Position numbers and translations under genes: made by a program
The notes under the pieces: generated by a model
The model's database searches: none
The model's input: only the letters and a program-made list of their open reading frames with translations
What the model was told of the DNA's origin: nothing
Assembly (NCBI GenBank): GCA_025769875.1
Contig: JAGFNK010000558.1
Location: 1 to 33,843, forward strand
Source of the DNA: Russula earlei
Lineage: Eukaryota; Basidiomycota; Agaricomycetes; Russulales; Russulaceae
DNA length: 33,843 nucleotides
Direction: 5' to 3'
In this document: piece by piece, positions 1 to 11,041 of the stretch
Layout of the letters: each line of letters starts with the position of its first letter
How positions within the stretch are numbered: position 1 is the stretch's first letter

Positions 1-1295
1 TGTCCCGCTGTAAGGCGGCATCCCATTCCAGCCCTGCGTCATTGCTCTCGACTCTCTTTCATCACGTACCGGTTCCACCTCCGCTGCCCAGCCAGCTCTC
101 GACCCTCTTTCATCGCAGCTCATTGCTCTGGCTCGTCTTGTTCCACATCCATGTATCGCACTCCCAACTCGCGTCTTTCTGTCTCCCCAATCCCCCAATA
201 TCCCCCTCTCTCATAGATCGCGTCTCGTATGTAGAAACTCTAGTTACGCCTTGGAACAAGAGACCTGTTTTGTCCCTTCTTTTGTGTGTGTTTTCGCGAA
301 CTCAGCAAGCCGCCGCCCGCTGCCTTCAACACAGACTTGGTTCTTAGTGGGAAAATACAAACAAGATTCAATTATAAGAATGCTAACTATATTATTTGGC
401 TCGAGTAAAATTGTAACAAAATGTAAAGCCCAGATCTTCGCGTTGAGTTTAATCTGTGTGGTCAGTCTCTGTCATCGAGGCGATTGATCCCCATCGGGTG
501 CAATTGATCCCCATCGGCCGATTATCGCCATGTAATGAGTAGACCGTTCCTATTTAAAATTTGGTGTCATATTTGTGGATGCACTTATGTCTCGATTTAT
601 TCAATATAAATCCATGTATTAACATACGCCATTGTGTTAAGTTTATCCGAGTCTGCTAAGGCTAAATTGATCGGGCAAATTAAGTGTATATGATCCCCCT
701 GGTGATTCGGGGCGACTCATGTTGCATCTTAGGTTACATAACTTGGGCACTGAGCTGCCCTCTCTTAAGCATTTGACTAAGTTCTAATTGTTTGGGTTGA
801 CATATTTACAATAATGCGATGCATGAGGAGAGGGCAACAAATCAATCAATTGTTTTAAAATAATTTGTAATCTGAGCTGAGTCAATTCAGTGGTCAATAT
901 ATTTCACCTTTATTGACCACTGAGTTGAGTTTTAGTGGACTGGACTTATCCATTCCTGTCCGTCGTGTATGTACGGTGTGTCTTTCTAATTAATTGGCGC
1001 AGGCTGCGTGGTGACGAGTTTGGCTACGTAATGGTTTCCCACGAATCCCAAAACGCGGCTCAAGGCCAATCCCCGGCAAAGCCTGGATTCGCTCGCTTTC
1101 ACCATTCACCGTTCGCGACGACAACGCCGATCACGCCCATCGCAATCTTGACGCGTGTCCCACAGCAAGATCGACATAGATTGTTGCATTTTGGTTCGTG
1201 GTACGTCTGTTGTGCCATTTCGTTACAGTTCCACCCTTCAACTTCCCTTCTGCCCGACGGACCAGTGCCCATTCCCGCATCGTCGATCTGGACAT
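1..1295. other. Gene-free, largely AT-rich upstream region
   Basis: I see no gene here. Bases 1-200 are pyrimidine-rich with loosely repeated CTCTCGACYCTCTTTCATC units near 46 and 97. About 340-960 is visibly richer in A and T than the rest of the window. A 20-bp-period direct repeat (ATTGATCCCCATCGG at 483-497 and 503-517) and a palindrome at 877-929 lie inside it. The last 300 bases probably hold the dynein promoter and 5' leader. An earlier in-frame ATG for dynein is possible, but the sequence there has no conserved look. Confidence 0.5.
877..929. repeat. Short inverted repeat
   Basis: CAGTGGTCAATA (888-899) faces TATTGACCACTG (911-922), and the outer flanks CTGAGTCAATT and GAGTTGAG also nearly pair, giving a hairpin with a loop of about 11 bases. 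It lies in AT-rich DNA. It could be the end of a small miniature element, but no target-site duplication was found. Confidence 0.5.
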
Positions 1296-4200
1296 ATGGA
1301 GGGCCCATATACCCCTTCAACGTCAACGCATGTTAATGGCACGAATGGAATCAACGGAACCAGTCCTGTCCCACCCGATGAGGCCGCGTCGTCGTCCGTC
1401 TTTGACCCTAGCATCTTCCACACCTACCTTCTTTCACTTCTTCCGCCTGTCCTTGGAGCAACGACAGAAGAGATAGAATCTATATTTGACAGCGATTTTG
1501 AAGAACTTGTCGCGCGATTTGCGAGCGAAGGTACCGGCGTCATCTATATCGTCAAGAGAAAGGACGAAGTAGAAGGTGCGTTGTTCCCTCATCTCTGCGC
1601 GGTCTCAATTCCCGAATTTTAATAGATGACATGCCCCCTTCATTCTCGTACGTCCTTACGACCCATCTCGCGTACACACCATCGAATAGCACGACGCTCG
1701 CGCTGATCAAACGAGGACCGACACTTGACCCCATTACACCACTCGCTACACAGCTCCATCTACTCAATCTCTTTGGCAGCGACGAGACTCCATACGAAAG
1801 CTTGCATGCCGTCGTGAGTAACGGTGTCAAGCCATGGTTTGACGCGTTCGTCGGCGCGCGGGGACAGGGCAAAGATGGGGACAATAAGATGGGTAAGTTT
1901 CATCCCTGAGGGTGATTTATGACCCACGTAGGGCGCCATACACGTTGCATGCGTTCCAGAACCTGAGGCGCGAACACGCCTGCTCGGTGCTCGCAGCTTT
2001 TGTATCGATTAAAGCCTTTGTTCAATAATTTGCTCATAATCGCAGGTATACCGATGACCAAGAAGAAGTTTGCCGAGCTCGAACTATCCCTATTGCATCT
2101 ACAGCAAAATGTTGAAATCCCAGAAACGCACCTCATCATTCATCCTGTCATCCAAAAGGCAGTCGAACAGGTACGTAAAATGGGCCGAAAGACTGTCACT
2201 CTCAGACTGATAATAGTTCTGCAGGCACGCGTTGCTGGCGCCCGACCAAACATCTCACATATACCTGGCAAGCTTTTGAATGATAGTACCTTCCTCAACA
2301 CCTTGCATGCGCACGTTAATGCATGGATAAAGTCCATCCAGGCCGTGACCAAGCTTAATCGTGATGTGGCGTCGGGCACGGCCTCCCAAGAAATCAACTT
2401 CTGGCTTTCTCTCGAACGGGCTCTGGAAGGTATCGAAAATCAGCTGCGGAGCGAGGAAGTGAACATGGTCATGGAATGCCTGCGAAATGCAAAACGTTTT
2501 CATGCGACTGTCTCCTTCATCGCCGATACTGGTCTCAAGGATGCCACCGACAACGGTATGTACTTTGGACATCACAATGAACGCGACCTGACTGGGACAC
2601 ACATAGTCCATAAATATAACCAGCTGATGAAAGACTTCCCGCTGAACGAGCTACTGTCCGCACCGGACGTCGACAAGTTCCAAGAAGCACTTATACTTAT
2701 CTTTGGACACATCAACCGCAAATTGCGTCTCTCGCCCTATCCCATCCGACGTGCGTTGCCTCTTGTCGAAGCAATCTCACGCGACTTCAACGACCAACTA
2801 CTCCGCATCCTTACCTCTCACCGCCTACTCTACACCCCATACGAGACCTTCGAGCGCCTGCTCGCCCAGACGACAGCAATCTTCCGTACATGGGATGACC
2901 TTATCAAGGGTTTCACAGACGTTGCGCGTGAGGTCACGCGAAAGCGATTAGAGAGGTTTATCCCTATCAAAGTTCAGCCCGCACACGCAAAGCTGCAGGA
3001 GCGAACGCGTTACTTGAGGGAATGGCGGAAGCAGCACGAGCAGCTGGCTGTCATGACCGGTCCTACAAAGGGATTGGGCGGCGTTGGAGTGGAGGTCGGT
3101 GGGATGGACATGGAAGAGGAGGTAAAGGAAGCGTACGAAGTGATGAAACGCATTGACGTCTTGGATGTGTCCACTGGTGAGTCGCCTTGCTCGTCGCCAT
3201 GGGTTACGTAACTGAGGATGATCAGAGGGCACGGAGATATGGGTCGCGGCGGAAAATGCGTACAACGAGCGTGTTGCCCGAGTCGAAAACCAAATCATTT
3301 CGCGGCTCCGTGATCGCCTAGGGACAGCGCGTAACGCAAACGAGATGTTCCGTGTATTTTCAAAGTTCAATGCCCTGTTTGTGAGACCAAAGGTACGATT
3401 TTCCCGGGCTCAATCAAGGCTACCTGGGTCTCACACTACACTTGTCAATAGATCAGAGGTGCCATCCAAGAATACCAGACGCAACTCATTGATTCGGTCA
3501 AAGAGGATATAAAGCGTCTTCACGACAAGGTACGCGAATCATGGTGCCTCGCATGTCCGATTCAGAGATTCCCCCTAGTTCAAAACGCAATACCGATACT
3601 CCGAAGCATATCACATGTCCCAAATGCGTGACCTCCCGCCAATTGCAGGGGCCATCATCTGGGCACGGCAGATCGAGCGGCAATTACTCACTTACATGAA
3701 GCGCGTCGAGGATGTACTCGGCAAAGGCTGGGAGTTGTACGCTGAGGGCCAAAAGCTTCAGTCTGAATCAGCGGCGTTCCGCCGCAAACTCGATACACGG
3801 CCAGTATTCGAAGCATGGCTTCACGACATCAATCGTCGTGACATGGGTGTTACAGGGCGACTTTTCGAGATCGTTCGCTTACGCGGGGGAAGTTTCCAGC
3901 TCGCGGTCAACTTCGATCCACAGATTATCACGCTGTTCAAGGACGTTCGCAATCTGCTTTGGCTTGGTTTCCAGGTACCACATGCGATCACGAATATGGC
4001 CAAGGATGCAAAGCGAGTGTATCCCCATGCGGTCAGCTTGATGGAAACTGTGCGAACATATGGACAGATGCTCGACCTTGTGGAACAGAACAAGGGCATT
4101 GAATGGCTCGTAGCGGAATACCGAAATGAGGCCCAGCGGATGGTCATGAAAGGTAAGCCAGTGTACATTTAAGCCCCCACAGTTGTTGAGTGTAGGGTCA

Positions 4201-5591
4201 CAGGCATGAACATCGGCTGGGAGCACTTCGTGAGCCAGTATGATGCTACGCGTTACGTGTCGTCAGATGGGCGCGACACGCGACACATTCAGTTTGTCCG
4301 GGAGTTTGCCAGCGTGGTGTCTATTTTACAGGTTTGTGCCTTGGCTTTTTGTGATTATGTACCGTGCTGATAGACTGGCAGGACAAAACAAACAATGTCA
4401 TAGACCTGTACAAGGACATTCTGCGGGCGGTGGAGGATCTAGCGACATGTTCATATACGGCGGAAGCATTCACGGAACTTTTAAGTCGTATCCAAGCAGC
4501 AGTACGTGGGGCATCAATACGCTCTGTCCTCGTTTAAATGTTCTCGCCAGATCGATCGACTCAACCTCGAAGGTTATGCAAATCTCGATCATTGGGTTGC
4601 CGAGCTGGATAAGAAGATCGAAGGGATCCTTCTTCAACGCCTGAGGCACGTCATCCAGGTATGGTGCACCGAGTTTGATCGCACCGTGGATGATGGCGAG
4701 TTGCGGCGTGACCCCGTGCCGAACAAGCGCCGCTGGGACAAGCAGCGTGGGGAGAAGGTGAGCGCCGCTTGCCGTAGTGAATTATGATGGGGCGTGTGGC
4801 GCTTATAAACTTTAGTCCTTGGAAGGGAGCATGACCCTGAAGCCGATAGTGCATGAAATCCGGATCCAGAATCAAGTCATCTTCCTCGACCCTCCAATAG
4901 AATGTGCGCGCCAAACATGGTTGCAGCAGCTACACGACTGGCTCGGTGAATGCTAATCCTGAGTCCAGCCTCGATTTGGTTCTCACGAGATGTCCTTCTA
5001 GGTGTGGTTTGCCGGCTACGGCGGATTCAGAGTTCAAGATATGAGATCGGGCTGCAGATGCAGGGCAACACGGCGTCGGAAATATCGTACACGTCGTTGG
5101 TGAGAAGTTGATGATTCCGGGATGATCCTATAAGAAAACTGAAACTGGCTCCCTGCTAGCTCACGCAGTTCACGGACGATACGCTGCGGCGGCCATTCGT
5201 ACTAATAGAGAGCAAGGTGCAGCAGCTGAGGGACTACGTCGCCAAGTGGTTGCAGTTCCAATCGCTGTGGGACCTCGAGGCGGAATACGTGTTCAACCGA
5301 CTGGGCGACTCGCTCGCGCACTGGCAGCAGCTGCTGACGGAGATCAAACGCGCACGCGCGATATTCGACACGACGGAGACGCAGAAGGAGTTCGGCGTGT
5401 GCGTCGTGGAGTACGAACAGGTGCAGGCACGCGTGAACGCCAAGTACGACGCGTGGCAGCGCGACATCTTGTCCCGGTTCGGCGTCAAGCTCGGGAACGC
5501 CATGAAGGAGATGCACGCGTCCATCCTCAAGGCACGCAACGATCTCGAGCACCATTCGATCGAGGGCGTAGTAGGTGCCCGGCGGTTCTGA
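1296..5591 (+). CDS. Cytoplasmic dynein heavy chain, tail region only
   Basis: Fourteen exons splice into 1165 codons: 1296-1575, 1626-1892, 2046-2170, 2225-2555, 2607-3176, 3226-3392, 3452-3529, 3579-4152, 4204-4331, 4382-4501, 4551-4757, 4816-4945, 5002-5099, 5169-5591. The phases agree at every junction. The product matches the dynein tail (DHC_N1 region, roughly residues 180-800): [72 protein letters not shown]. The tail dimerises the motor and binds the intermediate and light-intermediate chains, which carry cargo through dynactin. Full heavy chains have about 4,500 residues. This one stops with HHSIEG followed by VVGARRF and a stop, about where the linker should start, and no linker or AAA motif follows in the window. 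It may be a gene split, a truncation or a misassembly. The start ATG is the first in frame and is not conserved. One intron (1893-2045, 153 nt) is about three times the usual length. Confidence 0.9.
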
Positions 5592-5912
5592 GTTACTCTT
5601 CTATTTCATTTAGTTTCCGTTTTCCACGAGTCATTCCTCTCCTTGACAGTTTTTACTACCATCAGCTATCCCATGTATTATCCAGATCTTCTTTAATGAC
5701 ATGATGCAGCATACTCTTTCAGAGGAGCCTTGGGGCCTAACTTTGCTGCGAGCCTGCCGAGTCAGAAGATTGGCCTTTCACGTACAGCAACACTAAGATT
5801 TCGTCACCAGATAAACATCGCTACAGGAAATATATGATGAAAAGGCAATATAGATAGTAAACGGGCTGGACAATAAGATGCCACCTAAACATAATTGTAC
5901 TCCTCTCAGATA
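5592..5912. other. Gap between convergent genes, no dynein continuation
   Basis: The 321 bases between the dynein stop and the convergent ABM-like stop carry no open frame with dynein similarity. They are pyrimidine-rich at first and then AT-rich, as expected of two 3' UTRs facing each other. The dynein sequence therefore breaks at about 5570-5591. Confidence 0.6.
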
Positions 5913-6824
5913 CTACATCTCCTCATGGGCCTTGAACGTTACGTGCGCAACGGAGAGTTCTCTGAAATTTTTGAAGATCTCTTCGCACTCCTCCACGAAG
6001 ACCTTGTGGTCATCCAATGTGCCCAAACGCATGTGCTCCTGTTGACAGGCGTCAACCTCACGAAAGGTACATAGATGACGACCCGATTGATGAAGAACGA
6101 ACCTCGATAGATCTCCACCCGCCGAGGTAGACGCCCCTCGTGCCGTCCTCGACGGTGACGCCCCAGCTGAGCGCGATGAACCCCTGCATCTGGAGCGACT
6201 CCACGCGATGCGTGACGCGGCGTATTCGCTCCTGCGTCTCCGCCGCGCCCGCGTCGTTCGTCCGGTAGAGGTCCACCTCCGTCACGGGCACCTCGATCGT
6301 GCGCCGCGGGTTCCCGGAGAAGCACACGTGGAAATCGTGCACGGGCGCGGTCGCCAGCGCCTGACGTTTCTGGACCAAGATGGGGTACAAGGGGTCGGCC
6401 TTGACAGCTGCGGCGTGCGCGTGCGATTGCCAGACTTGGCGAAAGGCCCCCCGCCCGCCCCGCCCCATTATATTATTGTGTGTGTGTGTGTGCGCGCGCG
6501 CGCGCGGTGGGAGGGGACTCGGTCATCAGGGGGAACCTTGGTTTACGGGGGAAGGACGGACGACTCACACAGAAGCCAGTAAACGTCGTTGGCCTGCCGG
6601 GCTGCGGTGCCCCAATGCTGTGCCTTGAGACCCTTTTCCCTGCCCGGTAAAGGTCATGCCGAGCGCGAGGCGAGGGAAGCGACGTGGTGGGGCGGGGAAA
6701 GGACTTACTGCCAGCCCTGGGCCATGTTTCGGACTGCCCGGAAGAGGGAGGGATCTGCCATGCACCGATCGTTGGCGTAGAACTGAACGACCTGGACGAC
6801 GAGAACATCGGTCGCGGGCGCCAT
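5913..6824 (-). CDS. ABM-like (dimeric alpha/beta-barrel) protein
   Basis: Four exons, 6824-6709, 6639-6569, 6434-6103 and 6038-5913, give 214 residues. It starts MAPATDVLVVQVVQFYAN and contains QHWGTAARQANDVYWLLFW, then GFIALSWGVTVEDGTRGVYL followed by GGWRSIEEHM, and ends VAHVTFKAHEEM. The repeated pattern of a beta strand, a conserved Trp and 'W.S.E.H' resembles ABM-type dimeric alpha/beta-barrel proteins, which in fungi are mostly small uncharacterised cytosolic proteins or oxygenases of secondary metabolism. I infer the fold from this pattern; no catalytic residue is certain. Its second intron carries a GT/GC tract (6477-6506). The gene is convergent with the dynein gene, and a decayed relative lies just upstream at about 7355-7443 on the same strand, which suggests a former tandem pair. 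Confidence 0.65.
6477..6506. repeat. (GT)n(GC)n alternating tract
   Basis: About 30 bases of uninterrupted alternating purine and pyrimidine, GT repeats followed by GC repeats, lie inside the second intron of the ABM-like gene. The sequence type is known to favour left-handed DNA. No function is implied. Confidence 0.9.
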
Positions 6825-7354
6825 GGGTGGGAGGTACGGGTACGGGTACGGAAGAGGGGCGAGAAGAAGGCAGGAAATTAAGGGGAAAGCGGGGGCGTGA
6901 GAGAGAGGACTACAGTATATACATGCCTGGACTGGACAAATGGGCGTCTCGTCATCCGCTAAAGGCTAGGGGCGCAGCGCGGAAGGGAGAATGAGCTAAG
7001 TTGGACAAGCGATCGGAAGGAACGGCCAAAGTTATTGATCTGGGGTCTTGAGAACAAGGTTCGGTGGTGAAGAATAGGACTGATCAGGAACATACCGCCC
7101 TTGGTCTTGGTCTCTCCGAGCCTTGTTTCAAATACTTCCGTCTCGATCCATCATACAGTGCTGTCCGCGCCATGATCACGGAGCGGTGTGAGAGGGGAAG
7201 TGGGCGGGGATGATTACAACATGACATGCGACATTGTTTGTACGCTATCATCTGGTGTACTGTATATGCAAATCTTTGAGGCACGGGAGTCCAGTTTCCT
7301 CTGTTGATTGTCATCCATCAAAGATCGTGCTCTTCGCTGACGGAAATCACACAC
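6825..7354. other. Upstream region of the ABM-like gene
   Basis: No gene is recognised. The bases next to the ABM-like start hold three GTACGG units (about 6835-6851). A TATATAC string lies near 6917. The reverse strand at 7084-7240 has open frames with no recognisable similarity; they might be remains of the 3' end of the decayed ABM-like copy. Confidence 0.4.
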
Positions 7355-7443
7355 CTCCATCCAGCAACGTACACCGTCGTCTGTGGTGCATCCTCCAGCG
7401 GCGTCCCACGCGCCATCGAGAGAAACCCTTCGGGTTGCGCAGC
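7355..7443 (-). pseudogene. Remnant of a second ABM-like gene
   Basis: Read on the reverse strand, one frame gives EGFLSMARGTPLEDAPQTTV then YVAGWR. It lines up with QGFIALSWGVTVEDGTRGVY then LGGWRS of the gene at 5913-6824, and a possible splice donor (AG then GTGTGTG) follows GWR at the same place as in that gene. The frame is closed by a stop just upstream, and I could not assemble convincing flanking exons, so I call it a degraded or fast-diverging tandem copy. It could also be a functional gene whose other exons I failed to find. Confidence 0.4.
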
Positions 7444-7789
7444 CCTCACTCAGGCTTGCCGTTGCCGACTCCAGAGAGCGCTTCCATATAGGCAGGGATT
7501 CCCCGTCCTTAAGCACGGCTCGATGCACGCCAAGGGAGGATGTTCAGAAAAGTGCCACGTTGCAGCACATGGTGCCCCTGAATGGCGTCTGGATTCAGGT
7601 TCTTGTCTGTCTTGACTTGACGACGGAGTCGGGTATTGGAAATTTATTTGCGTCAACGAGGCTGTGAACGCAGGCTGCTAGGTACGCCTCATAGTCGTGT
7701 TATCCCCTCAAAGGCATCGGCACGTAAGACAAAAGTTGGCCGGGCCGGATCTTGGGTTGGTCGACCCTCCAACTGCAACTGCAACTGCA

Positions 7790-9777
7790 ATGATCCTTCT
7801 GCGCCAAACGCGATGCATACTCAGCAGACGGAGACACCTCGTGCACTTCCATCCATCTCCAGCGTGGTCGGCGGCCCGCACGATCCTTCAACGGTTCAAA
7901 TTGGCTGATGTTGGCGAGGGTATAACAGAGTGCGAGGTGATTAAATGGTATGTTACGCGTGGACCTAAGCCGTCTCCATTCCTTGTACGAAGACTCTTCC
8001 TTCCGCTTTCCGCTTAGCTGTTTATAGTCTTCGTAGAAATACTCATTAGGAATGACGCCAGTGAGCGAGAAGCGTGCCCCCATGGAGCCATTCTACCCCC
8101 TTTTTTCACACAATCTGACGCGCTGCTCTTCATCCTTCCAATAGGAATGTATCTCCTCAGTCCACCATTGGTGCATTCGAGCCTCTCTGCGAGGTGCAGA
8201 GCGACAAGGCCAGCGTCGAAATCACCAGCCCTTACGACGGCACGGTCAAGCAGATCCTCGTACAGGAAGGGCAGATCGCCAAAGTGGGCGAGGATCTGTG
8301 TATCATCGAGGTCGCCGACGAAGAGGCGTCCAATCCGTCTAATACACCCACCTCGGAATCCAGCGATGGAAGCACCGACCATAGCCCGCCGCCACGTCCA
8401 GAGCATAAACAGGAGCAAGAACAGAAGCGGGCCGCTCCTGAGCGTGAGTCTGAGTCTGGTGCCTCTCAGTTGAACTGACATCGGGCCCCCCCCCCCCCCC
8501 CCCCCGTCTTGACATACCTGTAGCTCGTCGCGCGCATCCTCTCGACCCGAATGGTCCACCCACATCGGAGTCAACGGCATCAACGTCGCGGCCAGGAGGC
8601 GCGTCTTTGGACGCGGAGACAACGACGAAGACGACGAGGACGAGTGACACGCTTGCTTTGCCCGCGGTGCGACACTTCGCGCGGGAGAGCGGCGTAGACA
8701 TCGCGTTACTTGCCCCGGGAAGCGGAAAGAAAGGACGCATCGAGCGTGCAGACGTAGAACGGTTTCTCGCCAGTGGGGAAGCGAAATCTACACGCGAGCA
8801 GCCTGTTGCCTCCCCTCCCCCTTCGGAAGGCGATATCGTCGTTGAGCTCGGACGCACACGGTATGGGATGTGGAAGGCAATGGAAAAGGCATGTCTTTGA
8901 GCGCGTTTCTCCTTTGAGGCGGCTGAACTCCGTCACGCCCTCCCACAGAGCCTAGAAATCCCTCACTTCGGGTGAGCGAGTTGTCCCTCGACCTGCTATG
9001 CTTACCACTGATATGTGTAGTTATTCAACCTCCTTCGATCTCACCGCCTTGGACAACATGCTCCCTATTTTCAATGCCAACATACCCCAGCATTACCTTT
9101 CACCCTCACGTCAATCGACAGCTCCCCCCGCAGTCTCCCCTTCATCTTTCTTCTCTGCGCCTGCGCCCCCTACTCCACCTGCGACCGCGGCCTATGACAG
9201 ATTAACCTATCTCCCTGTTCTTCTCAAGACCCTTTCCAAGGCCATGCACTCCTGGCCGCTCTTCCGCTCCTCAATCACGCCTGGGTGTGATTCGAATAAC
9301 GGAAAGCCGACGTTGACATTGCGCCCGCACTCGGATATTAGCATAGCACTGTCGACGCCGACGGGACTATACACGCCGACTGTCCGCGCAGTGGACAGGC
9401 ATTCGGTTTACAGCCTCGCTGCCGAACTCAAGCACCTAGCATATCTCGGGCGGCAAGTACCGTGCGCGCTCACCCCCGCCGAGCTCCCGCGGCGTGGAGG
9501 GACGCTCACAGTGAGCAACGTGGGCGCCATCGGCGCCGGGGAGAGCGCGATGCCTGTGCTGGTACCCGGCGGCGGCGTCGCTATCGTCGCTCTGGGGCGT
9601 GCGCGATGGGTGTGGGACGTCGAGCGCGCTGATGGGAAAGGGGAGCGGAGGCTGAGAATGGGGATCAGCTGGTCGGCGGACCACCGCGTCGTGGAGGGTG
9701 CGGAGCTCGCTGCGTTCGTGGAAACGTGGCGCGGGTACGTCGAACAGCCGGAGCGGATGATAGCTGAGGGGATATGA
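7790..9777 (+). CDS. Mitochondrial lipoyl acyltransferase E2, branched-chain 2-oxoacid dehydrogenase
   Basis: Five exons, 7790-7947, 8145-8443, 8524-8888, 8949-8971 and 9021-9777, give 533 residues. An Arg-rich, acid-free N-terminus suggests mitochondrial import. The lipoyl domain reads KLADVGEGITECEVIKW ... CEVQSDKASVEITSPYDG, with K74 the expected lipoylated Lys. The peripheral subunit (E3/E1)-binding domain reads LPAVRHFARESGVDIALLAP then GSGKKGRIERADVERFL. The catalytic domain reads SLEIPHFGYSTSFDLTALDN ... GTLTVSNVGAIGAGESAMP ... SWSADHRVVEGAELAAF. The enzyme transfers branched acyl groups to CoA in valine, leucine and isoleucine breakdown. The SADHRV context and the IPHF motif fit DBT-type E2 better than pyruvate E2. 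Oddities: the usual DHRxxDG has Glu507 in place of Asp; exon 4 has only 23 nt; intron 3 (8889-8948) has a GC donor; intron 2 holds a C20 run. The start is the ATG just before the presequence. Confidence 0.9.
8486..8505 (+). repeat. C20 homopolymer in an intron
   Basis: Twenty consecutive C residues lie inside intron 2 (8444-8523) of the E2 gene, upstream of its TAG acceptor. The exact length in an assembly is unreliable. Confidence 0.9.
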
Positions 9778-11041
9778 GGCGGGGCTCAACCAGCGACAAG
9801 TGTACGCTAATATTCCCTTGATAGTCAGACGATTCCGTCCCACTCCCCTGGCATCCACATAGCTCTGGATTGCCCCCGATCAATCAATCAATACCCCAAG
9901 CCCAATCTTTGGTGACAGCACCACAAGAGAAGCGTTTGCACGTTCATGATGGGTATGGTTTTTTCCGCAGGTGCCAGTGAGTCATTCAAGCATGGAATCT
10001 CGGTTTGAATTCTCCGAGGACGCACTGAATTCGCAAATGTTCTCTGCGCATGGGGTAACGTTCATTTGCTGTTTCTGATGATCCCACGAATACAAAAAGA
10101 ATCGCTCTTGATGGACGGGCTGATTGGACGTGGCATAAGTACCCACCCCTCACCGTCGACCGTCACGCAAGCTTACGGTTCTACCAGCTCCCCATTCACG
10201 CAACAATCTGAAACATCGGTTAACAATATATCCCATGTCTCTTTCGGAAGATATTCCTGAGTCTACAATGTACGTACTCCCCACCACGCGAAAAGAAAAG
10301 AAAAAAAACTTCTTTTCCCGTATGGCCCTTGACAGCATATCCATACATGAGACCCACACCTTCCTCTTTCACCCGTCTGAGTCTAGGAAACGGCATGATT
10401 GCATTGCTTATTGGGTGCTTGTGCGCCGGTATTTCTTGTTGGTTGCTTCAACGAGGGTGCTTCTGGCCGTAAGCTCGGTCCCGCCTGCAAATTAATCACA
10501 AACTGAACTCCGCTGTGGACTCTGTTGCCGGTGTGCAACAATCAATACGCCCTGAACTCAATATCCGGGGCGCTATTGCATGGGTGTGGAAGATCCATTC
10601 CATCTCTTCTCGTGCGAAACGAAAGTGCGAATCACAAGTCTGATCTGTGAAGTGATGATCGCAGCAGCGACTCTATTGGTTTGCCAGCGGTGGAATTTCA
10701 TGCTTTGGTTAACAAATGAGTAAAGATGGGCTAGTGAGTCCGAAAGGACGAATTTCAACTGACTATGATGTCGGTGACATGCACCGTTTACAATGCTTGT
10801 AAAGCGGCTCTGGAACACGAAATTGTCCAAAGTTCCGAGTTGATGGCAATCTGGCACGACCGGAAGAAACAGTAGTAGGACATCGCCCGCCCCGTCCCTG
10901 CATACTCCATATACCCCATTATGATTCCGTGGTTCGTCATGTTCTACAGACAGACTAGGCTAGTAATGACAACAACAGTGGATGTGAAGTAAGGATAAAC
11001 ATAAAGACCAAACACAATGATATCGCAGCCTTCGGCTGAGC
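9778..11041. other. Intergenic region, no gene seen
   Basis: This is the space between the 3' ends of the E2 gene (+) and the Rab gene (-). A short A/T hairpin lies near 10290-10318 (GAAAAGAAAAGAAAA facing CTTCTTTTC). The open frames are short, overlap on both strands and lack family similarity. The last 100 bases are probably the Rab 3' UTR. Confidence 0.5.

Noticed and set aside
1900..2045. Extra exon inside the long dynein intron
   Set aside because: Frames there close with stops, while a direct join from KMG to IPMTKKK restores the conserved sequence in phase.
5592..7700. Possible continuation of dynein exons beyond 5591
   Set aside because: I read the + strand frames for linker or P-loop motifs after the last tail exon and found none; the minus strand is occupied by the ABM-like gene.
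8486..8505. C20 run as a frameshift or slippage site
   Set aside because: It lies wholly inside an intron with good donor and acceptor and does not affect the protein.
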